From positions 1 to 5,176 of the forward strand of contig PCVM01000091.1 of NCBI GenBank assembly GCA_002796045.1: a DNA stretch of 5,176 bases, written 5' to 3'. The stretch comes from Candidatus Roizmanbacteria bacterium CG11_big_fil_rev_8_21_14_0_20_36_8 (lineage in GTDB: Bacteria; Patescibacteriota; Microgenomatia; UBA1406; GWC2-37-13). Made by a program: the position numbers and the translations under genes. The notes below the pieces were generated by a model. The model searched no databases and was not told the origin of the DNA. It was given only the letters and a program-made list of their open reading frames with translations. This document shows positions 1-4,590 of this stretch, in pieces; the first letter of the stretch is position 1; each line of letters opens with the position of its first letter.

Positions 1-120
1 ACGAGGAAAATTAATGGAAAATATACATTTAAAGGAAAACAGGTGGCTATAGATGGGAATAAAGTGACCTATGATTCACTTTGTGGGAATTGCTACATCC
101 GCGAAGGTGGAGTAATTTAA
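1..120 (+). CDS. tdk: Thymidine kinase (type II), C-terminal end only
   Basis: Frame 1 is open from the window edge to TAA at 118-120 and gives the last 39 residues of a protein. The fragment has a T-R-x-I-N-G-K start, then V-A-I-D-G-N, then Y-D-S-L-C-G-N-C-Y. This matches the tail of type II thymidine kinases: a T-Q/R-R-x-I-N-G-K segment, a V-x-I-G-G-N-like strand, and a final Tyr-x3-Cys-x2-Cys/His that supplies half of the structural zinc site. The enzyme phosphorylates thymidine to dTMP in the salvage pathway, in the cytosol. The ATP-binding loop and the first zinc pair lie outside the window, so the call rests on the tail alone. The stop codon is 6 bases from the 3' end of the convergent tRNA gene. 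Confidence 0.65.
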   Translation, partial: TRKINGKYTFKGKQVAIDGNKVTYDSLCGNCYIREGGVI

Positions 121-126
121 TTTATT

Positions 127-202
127 TGGAGCGGAGTACGGGACTCGAACCCGTGACCTTCTCTTTGGAAAAGAGACGTTCTACCAACTGAACTAACTCC
201 GC
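127..202 (-). tRNA. tRNA-Gly (anticodon UCC), CCA encoded
   Basis: The complement folds as a full cloverleaf. The acceptor GCGGAGT pairs with ACTCCGC, the D stem GTTC with GAAC, the anticodon stem TCTCT with AGAGA, and the T stem ACGGG with CCCGT around loop TTCGAGT. The anticodon loop is TTTCCAA, so the anticodon is UCC and reads GGA (and GGG by wobble). The discriminator base is U, as usual for bacterial tRNA-Gly, and CCA is encoded in the gene at 127-129. It lies 25 bases downstream of the galE stop and ends 6 bases from the thymidine kinase stop on the other strand. Confidence 0.96.
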
Positions 203-215
203 AATTTGATCCTGC

Positions 216-224
216 ATTATATCA
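216..224 (-). promoter_or_regulatory. Extended -10 promoter of tRNA-Gly
   Basis: On the - strand the sequence reads TGATATAAT: a perfect TATAAT (216-221) preceded by the TGn of an extended -10 (222-224). Transcription would start near 209, giving a leader of about 7 bases before the mature tRNA at 202. No good -35 lies at 16-18 bases; a TTGGAA sits only 13 bases upstream. The site lies between the galE stop and the tRNA, so the tRNA need not depend on galE transcription. Confidence 0.55.
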
Positions 225-227
225 AAT

Positions 228-1235
228 TTACTTTTTCCAACCGTTTGGATTTGTTGTATACCATTTTACAAGTGATTGCACGCTATCTTTCAAAGTATGT
301 TTTGGCACCCACCCAAGAGTTCTCTTTGCCTTGTCTGTTGCTGCAATCATCTTGGCATATTCACCCTTCCGCGCCTCGGTTTTGGCCAATTCAAATGATT
401 CTCCAGTAATTTCTTGGACCTGATCTACTATCTCAAGAACTGAATTCCCCTCGCCGGTACCAATATTTATGATTTCATTTTCTCCACCGTTTAATAAATA
501 CTCGACGGCTAAAATGTGGGCATCTGCTAAATCTACAACATTTACATAATCCCTTATTGGCGTACCATCAGTCGTATCAAACTTTCCACAGGTGAGATTA
601 AAAGGTTCAATTCCGAGCGCTCCGCGGACTGCATTTTGCATTAGATGCGGTGAAGGGTTTTTACTGTCTCCAATCATACCATCGTCAGTAGCACCACAAA
701 CATTAAAATATCGAAGGATTACATAATGTAAATCATGGATTTTAGAGTACCATTCTATGATCTTCTCAGACATCAACTTTGATTCTCCATATGGATTTGC
801 AGGCTCTGTCGGATGTCGCTCGTCAAGTGGCATATAAACAGCCTCTCCGTACACTGCACAGGTTGATGAAAAAACAAGGTTCTTGATTTTATTTTTTAAG
901 AGTTGACCCAAGAAATTTGTCGTTGCGCATGTATTGTTTTCAAAGTATTTTTCTGGGTACTCCATGGACTCGTTTACACTACATTTTGCAGCGTAGTGGA
1001 GAACTGCATCAATCTTTTTTTCTTTATCAAAAACTTCTGTTAAATCACCTGCTAAATCAACTTTGTAAACTCGAAGCATTTTAGCTCCGTACTTCTTTTT
1101 TAGCAACTTTAGAGCTTGCATAAAGCCAGTTGAGAAATTATCAAGCGCTACTACTGCATAACCTTTTGAAAGTAGAACAGATGTTGCAACTGAGCCAATA
1201 TATCCACCTGCTCCAGTGATGAGAATTGTTTTCAT
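228..1235 (-). CDS. galE: UDP-glucose 4-epimerase (GalE)
   Basis: This 335-residue extended short-chain dehydrogenase, of normal GalE length, interconverts UDP-glucose and UDP-galactose in the cytosol with bound NAD, feeding galactose use and surface glycan synthesis. The NAD loop GAGGYIG spans residues 8-14. The catalytic Ser124 in SSTCAVYG and the pair Tyr149/Lys153 in YGESK fall at the same numbers as in E. coli GalE. RYFNVCGA (175-182) and DGTPIRDYVNVVDLADAH (223-240) are the family's substrate-binding segments. The residue matching the E. coli gatekeeper Tyr299 appears to be Met296, so N-acetylated UDP-sugars might also be accepted. The start is 5 bases after the stop of the upstream small gene. 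A short AAGG lies only 3 bases from the ATG, closer than a usual ribosome binding site. Other UDP-sugar 4-epimerase activity (for example on UDP-xylose) cannot be excluded. Confidence 0.93.
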   Translation of the reverse strand: MKTILITGAGGYIGSVATSVLLSKGYAVVALDNFSTGFMQALKLLKKKYGAKMLRVYKVDLAGDLTEVFDKEKKIDAVLHYAAKCSVNESMEYPEKYFENNTCATTNFLGQLLKNKIKNLVFSSTCAVYGEAVYMPLDERHPTEPANPYGESKLMSEKIIEWYSKIHDLHYVILRYFNVCGATDDGMIGDSKNPSPHLMQNAVRGALGIEPFNLTCGKFDTTDGTPIRDYVNVVDLADAHILAVEYLLNGGENEIINIGTGEGNSVLEIVDQVQEITGESFELAKTEARKGEYAKMIAATDKAKRTLGWVPKHTLKDSVQSLVKWYTTNPNGWKK

Positions 1236-1240
1236 ATACC

Positions 1241-1369
1241 TTATTGTAACACGTTTCTCGCCGCAAAATTGAACGGAAGGAAGTATTTATCCCAGTCTTC
1301 TCTTGTGGATTTGTAGATATTTTCTCCTAAAATCTGATCACCTAGAACTTCTTTAATGCGGAGAATTTC
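1241..1369 (-). repeat. Direct repeat, copy 1 (partner 1925-2053)
   Basis: The last 129 bases of the 108-residue gene, stop codon included, align without gaps to 1925-2053 on the same strand. By hand I count about 114 identical positions of 129 (88%). The match stops abruptly after 1369/2053. Many differences are at third codon positions, as expected of diverged coding copies. Confidence 0.88.
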
Positions 1370-1567
1370 TTTGATAGAAGTTAAATTTTCCGGATCTGCA
1401 ACTGTCAAATTGATAAGCTCAATCGTCCGATACAAAGCATTTTTCCACATCTTTTCGTTGCCTTTTTCTTTCCATGAGATCGTTCTGCCGACCTCGGCAC
1501 CAATATTTGCCATCTGTTCAAATATTGTAAAGTTACTCCAGCGATCAGCTACTTCTTGATAAAACAT
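1241..1567 (-). CDS. Small helical protein of unknown function (108 residues)
   Basis: I recognise the type but not a function. From memory, similar proteins of about 100 residues with an N-terminal D-R-W-S-N-F and an E-Q-M-A-N-I-G-x-E-V-G-R block occur in candidate-phyla and other anaerobe genomes, usually as hypothetical proteins. Conserved-looking blocks here are ADRWSNF (7-13), EQMANIGAEVGR (17-28), the L-I-N-L-T-V-A-D-P segment (51-59), KEILRIKEVLGDQ (66-78) and the C-terminal W92-D-K-Y-F-L-P-F-N-F-A-A-R. The sequence is mostly predicted helix with no signal peptide or membrane span, so a small cytosolic helical bundle is likely. It starts 12 bases after the DUF5674 stop and ends 5 bases before galE, so it is probably co-transcribed with both. 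No clear ribosome binding site is seen. A degraded copy of its 3' part lies upstream at 1925-2053, which shows that this gene has been duplicated. Confidence 0.78.
   Translation of the reverse strand: MFYQEVADRWSNFTIFEQMANIGAEVGRTISWKEKGNEKMWKNALYRTIELINLTVADPENLTSIKEILRIKEVLGDQILGENIYKSTREDWDKYFLPFNFAARNVLQ
1243..1251 (-). promoter_or_regulatory. Possible extended -10 before galE, inside the upstream gene's end
   Basis: The - strand reads TGTTACAAT (extended -10, 5 of 6 in the hexamer), overlapping the last codons and stop of the small gene. The predicted start of transcription is about 1236, one base before the galE ATG, which would make the galE transcript nearly leaderless. No convincing -35 was found. 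The same sequence position in the broken copy of the small gene also keeps a -10-like motif. As part of coding sequence it may be fortuitous. Confidence 0.35.
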
Positions 1568-1579
1568 AAAATCTTACAA

Positions 1580-1918
1580 TCAAATAACTAATGTATTTAC
1601 TAATAATCTAATTTCTTTCTTAACGCTTTCACTCTCAATATTTCTAGATAAATTTCCTTGCGAAGGACGAATATTAATCATCGAATCAAATTCAATGAAA
1701 TCTTCACCTTCTACTTCTGGATAAAAATTGATTCCCCAAAGATTTTCTTGTTTCGATCCACTTTTAAGCAACTCTGCTTCTAAATCAACATGCATTGCGG
1801 CGTCAACCATCATAATTTTCTTCTCCAAATCAACAACTGCCTTTACCAGTCCGGAAAACATTCTAGCAGACATATCCGCAAGTTCTGCTTTTGTGATCGA
1901 GTTATTTACAAGTTTCAT
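1580..1918 (-). CDS. DUF5674 family protein
   Basis: This 112-residue protein matches what I know of the DUF5674 family across its length. Family-typical blocks are KAVVDLEKKIM (26-36), the H43-x-D-x-E47 acidic stretch, the S55-K-Q-x-x-L-W-G-I-N-x-Y-P segment and EFDSMINIRPSQGN (76-89). The function is unknown. The family occurs in cyanobacteria and candidate-phyla bacteria. There is no signal peptide or membrane helix, so it is probably cytosolic; the conserved His, Asp and Glu residues suggest a binding or catalytic site, but that is only a guess. It ends with TGA, 12 bases before the 108-residue gene. Its ATG lies 6 bases after the stop of the broken copy of that gene. It has no recognisable ribosome binding site, and a -10-like sequence lies just upstream, so it may be translated from a leaderless transcript. 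Confidence 0.88.
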   Translation of the reverse strand: MKLVNNSITKAELADMSARMFSGLVKAVVDLEKKIMMVDAAMHVDLEAELLKSGSKQENLWGINFYPEVEGEDFIEFDSMINIRPSQGNLSRNIESESVKKEIRLLVNTLVI

Positions 1919-1924
1919 ATGAGC

Positions 1925-2053
1925 TTATTTTAACATGTTTCTTGCCACAAAATTGAACGGTAGGAAGTATTTATCACAGTCTTCTTATGTGGGTTTGTAG
2001 ATATTTTCTCCTAAAATCTGATCGTCTAGAACTTCTTTGATACGAAGGATTTC
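1925..2053 (-). pseudogene. Broken copy of the 108-residue gene (3' part)
   Basis: This stretch is about 88% identical to the last 129 bases of the intact gene at 1241-1369 and encodes the counterpart of residues 67 to 108. It is disrupted. The codon for Arg89 (AGA in the intact gene) is TAA here at 1985-1987, and Trp92 (TGG) is TGT. The 5' two thirds of the gene are missing, and the match begins abruptly at 2053. Upstream of that point the same frame stays open for 13 more codons back to the methyltransferase stop (2093-2095). Those codons end in G-R-W, which faintly resembles the A-D-R-W near the intact N-terminus, so an internal deletion is possible. They could equally be a tail of the methyltransferase. 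The remnant ends 6 bases before the DUF5674 ATG and probably has no protein product. Confidence 0.85.
1927..1935 (-). promoter_or_regulatory. Possible extended -10 giving a leaderless DUF5674 transcript
   Basis: The - strand reads TGTTAAAAT (TGn plus a hexamer matching TATAAT at 5 of 6). It ends 8 bases before the DUF5674 ATG, so transcription would start at about 1919-1920. The motif lies in the end of the broken small gene and corresponds exactly to the TGTTACAAT before galE. No strong -35 is seen. The AT-rich composition makes chance matches plausible. Confidence 0.4.
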
Positions 2054-2092
2054 AATCCAACGACCAGAATCTATGAGCCGAATTATTATCAA

Positions 2093-2623
2093 TTAGCTTA
2101 TCGGTTTTATGAATCCCGTCTCACTTATAGTAAATCCGGTAGATAAAAATTCTTCGATCACTCTTTCTTCAAAAGTAAAACTCCAATCTCCGAAAGATGG
2201 CATAAATATGCCCCCAGGAACAAGAATTCTAAATAGCTCTCTTGATAAATCTTGAATCGTATAAGTATCTTGCATAATTGCACTCATCTCGGAATAATCA
2301 AAGATTAAATTTGAAACAGCTACATGTACCGCTCCGTCATCCCAGGGTGTAGCAACAAATGAACCATGGCTTATTTGAGCAGTTGGAACTATGTATCTTG
2401 CTCTATCAACAATATTGCCATTTAAGTCTATCCCAAATAATTGTGCTTGTGGAAACTCTATGCCTAAGTACTTCAATAGAGTACCCTCACCGCAACCCAA
2501 GTCGGCAACAACAATCTCCTCACCAAAATTTTGCAAGTAACCATATCTATCGAAGGCATTTCTAATAAGCCTTGCTCCAGTTTCTGCGTCCCCATCGTCT
2601 GTGTAGATATGTACTTCACTCAT
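2093..2623 (-). CDS. Class I SAM-dependent methyltransferase, short
   Basis: A 176-residue protein with a Rossmann-type methyltransferase core. Motif I is VVADLGCGEGT (38-48), binding S-adenosylmethionine. The acidic end of strand 2 is Asp66 in LFGIDLNG (62-69). DDGAVHVAVSNLIFDY (95-110) is the motif IV region, and LSRELFRILVPGGIF (126-140) the helix-strand motif typical of the Methyltransf_11/25 type. The substrate is not evident; small molecules or a protein are both possible. No signal peptide or membrane segment is present, so it is cytosolic. It is shorter than most relatives and seems to lack the last strand of the fold. After its TAA the same frame continues L-I-I-I-R-L-I-D-S-G-R-W, so the C-terminus may have been trimmed by a nonsense change. 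It is transcribed divergently from the kinase-like gene across 145 bases. No clear ribosome binding site precedes the ATG. Confidence 0.85.
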   Translation of the reverse strand: MSEVHIYTDDGDAETGARLIRNAFDRYGYLQNFGEEIVVADLGCGEGTLLKYLGIEFPQAQLFGIDLNGNIVDRARYIVPTAQISHGSFVATPWDDGAVHVAVSNLIFDYSEMSAIMQDTYTIQDLSRELFRILVPGGIFMPSFGDWSFTFEERVIEEFLSTGFTISETGFIKPIS

Positions 2624-2639
2624 ATTTATTCGTGTCTTA

Positions 2640-2668
2640 ATTATGACTTATTCGAAAACTTCGAACAA
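2640..2668 (-). promoter_or_regulatory. Candidate promoter of the methyltransferase operon
   Basis: On the - strand TTGTTC (2663-2668, 3 of 6 for -35) and CATAAT (2640-2645, 5 of 6 for -10) are separated by exactly 17 bases. Transcription would start near 2633, about 10 bases before the ATG. The spacer and -35 overlap two TTCGAA hexamers (2651-2656 and 2660-2665), which would place a repressor site directly on the promoter. Confidence 0.42.
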
Positions 2669-2743
2669 GTGTGCAACAACTTCTACGAAGTATACTATAG
2701 GACTATCCAATTGTAAAATAGACTTACTCTACAATACTATAGG
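2651..2743. promoter_or_regulatory. Cluster of operator-like repeats between divergent genes
   Basis: The divergent region contains several short symmetries. TTCGAA occurs twice, 3 bases apart (2651-2656, 2660-2665), forming an imperfect 15-base palindrome over the methyltransferase promoter. CTTC-TAC-GAAG forms a dyad at 2680-2690. ATACTATAGG is an exact 10-base direct repeat at 2692-2701 and 2734-2743, 42 bases or about four helical turns apart. ATTGTA (2710-2715) and TACAAT (2730-2735) form an inverted repeat with centres 20 bases apart. A regulator binding here could control both genes; no regulator is identified in the window. Confidence 0.4.
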
Positions 2744-2753
2744 CTTAACATTA

Positions 2754-2762
2754 TGTTATAAT
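2754..2762 (+). promoter_or_regulatory. Extended -10 promoter of the kinase-like gene
   Basis: TGTTATAAT combines a perfect TATAAT (2757-2762) with the TGn extension. The start of transcription is expected 6-8 bases later, at about 2769, which is the A of the ATG. No -35 hexamer is visible at 16-18 bases, as is common with extended -10 promoters, and no ribosome binding site precedes the ATG. The likely mRNA is therefore leaderless. This site also decides the start codon, because an upstream in-frame ATG at 2643 lies before the promoter. Confidence 0.62.
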
Positions 2763-2768
2763 ATTCGC

Positions 2769-3656
2769 ATGAAAAATGCAGCAGAAATGCCCGATACATT
2801 TTACTCAAGTGTGCAAACGCTGGCCACATTCCAGCGGGGGAGAATAACACATGACATTGGTAGTGAATTTGGAGAATTTCTTCTTTCAGTACAAAAATAT
2901 ACCAATACTGATGGATATTTTAGTCCCGATCAAATCGACCTATTTAATGAATTAGTACAACGCGCCTTCATCATAGAGAAGCCAAGGAGCATATTTGTTA
3001 CACCCGAAGAAATAGTGTTTAATAATCAGACAACTGCTGACATTATTTTTAATGCAACTTATGTACTTTCACAGGAAGCTGAGGAATCGATACCAGCACA
3101 TATAAGATTTGCGTTGCATCCTAGCCATCATGATTGGCTACACTCTTTTCAAAATTTTTGGAAAGAAAAAGGAAGCCCTGAATCAATAAGGTTATTTCAA
3201 CAAAGTCAAGTATATTTACCGCTATTACTTGAGATTTTTAACATACAACTCTGGGAGAGTTTACCTGAATGTATGATTTCTGGACCTGCTGCAGCCATGA
3301 TATGGTCAGCATCAATGAATGCAAATAAATTCTCATCGGAAATTGCAGCTCCAACCGTACATATGATTGAAGAAGATGGCGGTTATTTAGTTTCTATAGT
3401 AAATGAAAGTAGAAATCGTCATGTTTTAGAGGGAGCATATCCAAGAAGACGAAATATTAATTTTCAAGAAAGAGGATTGGCAAGAGAACATTACAGAGGT
3501 ACGGGTATTGGTGCAATCACATCCCAAGATGTTTATGCACCTCTCTGCGGCGGGGACTATTCTCTTTGGGAAACAAAAGAAACACCTCCTGACATCTATC
3601 AATACGATACTCGCATTTTCATTCCAAAAGATCAAGTGTCTACTGAAATTAAGTAA
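2769..3656 (+). CDS. Soluble histidine-kinase-like protein with divergent GHKL ATPase domain
   Basis: With the start at 2769 the protein has 295 residues. Its C-terminal 120 residues resemble the HATPase_c domain of histidine kinases. An N-box-like ASMNANKFS (181-189) has Asn184 in the metal-binding position and Lys187 after it. A strand with V-S-I-V-N-E-S (208-214) stands where the G1 box D-x-G should be, with Asn and Ser replacing Asp and Gly. GTGIGA (244-249) is a good G2 box, followed by C-G-G-D-Y-S-L-W-E-T (260-269), as after the G2 helix. Near the N-terminus, RITHDIGSEFGEF (25-37) could be a dimerisation helix with phospho-acceptor His28. About 110 residues between the halves (70-180) are unassigned. 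There is no membrane helix or recognised sensor domain, so it would act in the cytosol. It could be an orphan kinase, a phosphotransferase or a non-kinase ATP-binding protein. No response regulator gene is in the window. Confidence 0.65.
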   Translation: MKNAAEMPDTFYSSVQTLATFQRGRITHDIGSEFGEFLLSVQKYTNTDGYFSPDQIDLFNELVQRAFIIEKPRSIFVTPEEIVFNNQTTADIIFNATYVLSQEAEESIPAHIRFALHPSHHDWLHSFQNFWKEKGSPESIRLFQQSQVYLPLLLEIFNIQLWESLPECMISGPAAAMIWSASMNANKFSSEIAAPTVHMIEEDGGYLVSIVNESRNRHVLEGAYPRRRNINFQERGLAREHYRGTGIGAITSQDVYAPLCGGDYSLWETKETPPDIYQYDTRIFIPKDQVSTEIK

Positions 3657-3663
3657 GAACAAC

Positions 3664-4581
3664 TCACCTCCTCCCATGCAGTTTTTTGTGCATACGGTGA
3701 TAGTGTGGGTGGCGTTCTGAGATGAAGATTCCGATAAAGATGAGGATTCCACCTACTATGAAAAATGCATCCGGATACTCTCCGAGAAGGGGGATTGCGA
3801 CTGCGACCGTGATTATCGGCTTCATATAATCAAATACTCCAAGCTTCTGAGCTGACATATTTTTAAGTGCCAGTGCAAAAAAATAATAAGCAATAGCAGA
3901 AGAAAATAATACTCCATACAATACTCCTACCCAAGCGCCGGAATTCATCTGCGTAAATGACCAAAATCGAAGTTCTCCAAGCATCAACGGAAAATATACC
4001 ACTGAACCTATCAAAAACTGCATGCAAACTATAACTATAACATCTACCTGAGCAATAATTTTCTTATTAATTACGAGCTGTAACATGTTAGACAGCATTG
4101 CAATAACAAATAATATATTTCCAAATACAACACTTATTGAGAAAATATCTTCCTTAAAAATAGTTTTGTAAAATGGAGCAAAGAATATAATTAAAACGCC
4201 AATAAACGAGATAAACATGCCGCGCAGTACCTGGGGGTGGGCTCTTTCATGCAAAATGACAATTGACATGATATAAAGAACCAGCGGACCAACTGCTGAA
4301 ATTATATTTACATTTATGCTTGGAGCATACTGTAGACCTACAAAAAAAGCTGATACATTTATAACTACTCCAAATAAACTGCCTAATAATATCAAATACC
4401 ATTGATGACCCGTCAATTTTTTATATTTTTTTAACGCAAATGGTAAAAAAATTAGGCCTGCGAAAAAAAATCTAATAAATGCTAATGTGAAAGGGGGAAT
4501 TGAATTTAATGAGAGTTTGAAAATCGGTGGAGCAGCACCCCAGATGAGCTCGGCAATAATTATCGCAACAATCGAAAACAT
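3664..4581 (-). CDS. EamA/DMT-family membrane transporter
   Basis: This 305-residue protein has ten hydrophobic segments arranged as two EamA repeats (about residues 3-134 and 150-288), the usual size and layout of drug/metabolite transporters in the inner membrane. The first repeat ends with a G-P-L-x5-S-I-V-I-L-H-E segment and the second with K254-P-x9-L-L-G-E, the typical helix-4/helix-9 signatures. The cargo cannot be read from sequence; the family exports amino acids and other metabolites or flips lipid-linked sugars. The last 15 residues are basic and histidine-rich (His291, 293, 295, 298, 302), an unusual cytosolic tail. It begins 9 bases after the glycosyltransferase stop, so the two are probably one operon and may share a glycan role. 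It ends 7 bases from the convergent kinase-like gene, with TGA as stop. No strong ribosome binding site is seen. Confidence 0.91.
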   Translation of the reverse strand: MFSIVAIIIAELIWGAAPPIFKLSLNSIPPFTLAFIRFFFAGLIFLPFALKKYKKLTGHQWYLILLGSLFGVVINVSAFFVGLQYAPSINVNIISAVGPLVLYIMSIVILHERAHPQVLRGMFISFIGVLIIFFAPFYKTIFKEDIFSISVVFGNILFVIAMLSNMLQLVINKKIIAQVDVIVIVCMQFLIGSVVYFPLMLGELRFWSFTQMNSGAWVGVLYGVLFSSAIAYYFFALALKNMSAQKLGVFDYMKPIITVAVAIPLLGEYPDAFFIVGGILIFIGIFISERHPHYHRMHKKLHGRR

Positions 4582-4590
4582 GTTCTTAGA

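Noticed and set aside
127..202. UGA recoding to glycine as in Gracilibacteria or SR1
   Set aside because: The anticodon is UCC, not UCA, and TGA is a natural stop for DUF5674 and the transporter; no gene needs UGA read through.
206..409. Open frame on + opposite the galE 3' end
   Set aside because: It lies antisense to a strongly recognised gene, and no motif or ribosome binding site supports it.
1356..1559. Open frame on + opposite the 108-residue gene
   Set aside because: Its sequence is explained as the complement of a conserved coding gene; it has no start signal.
1728..1922. Open frame on + opposite DUF5674
   Set aside because: Antisense to a recognised family; low-complexity Ser/Phe-rich translation.
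1925..2053. Repeat as part of an insertion sequence or CRISPR array
   Set aside because: There are only two copies 684 bases apart, with no transposase or terminal inverted repeats. The repeat is coding sequence of the small gene, so duplication and decay explain it better.
2359..2716. Two open frames on + (2359-2565 and 2531-2716)
   Set aside because: The first is antisense to the methyltransferase core. The second starts in that gene and runs through the divergent promoter region. Neither shows any domain or start signal.
2643..2768. Upstream in-frame ATG giving a 337-residue version of the kinase-like protein
   Set aside because: The extra 42 residues are low-quality and Thr/Ser/Cys-rich with no domain match. 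The codons run through the repeat cluster and the TGTTATAAT promoter, which would start transcription at 2769.
3676..3693. ATGCA/TGCAT hairpin with a T-rich loop, as a bidirectional terminator
   Set aside because: The stem is only 5 pairs and the T-run is in the loop rather than after the stem. It also lies inside the transporter's coding tail.
3426..3752. Open frames on both strands over the kinase-like and transporter ends (- 3426-3752, + 3508-3720)
   Set aside because: Both are out-of-frame shadows of the G2-box region and the transporter tail.
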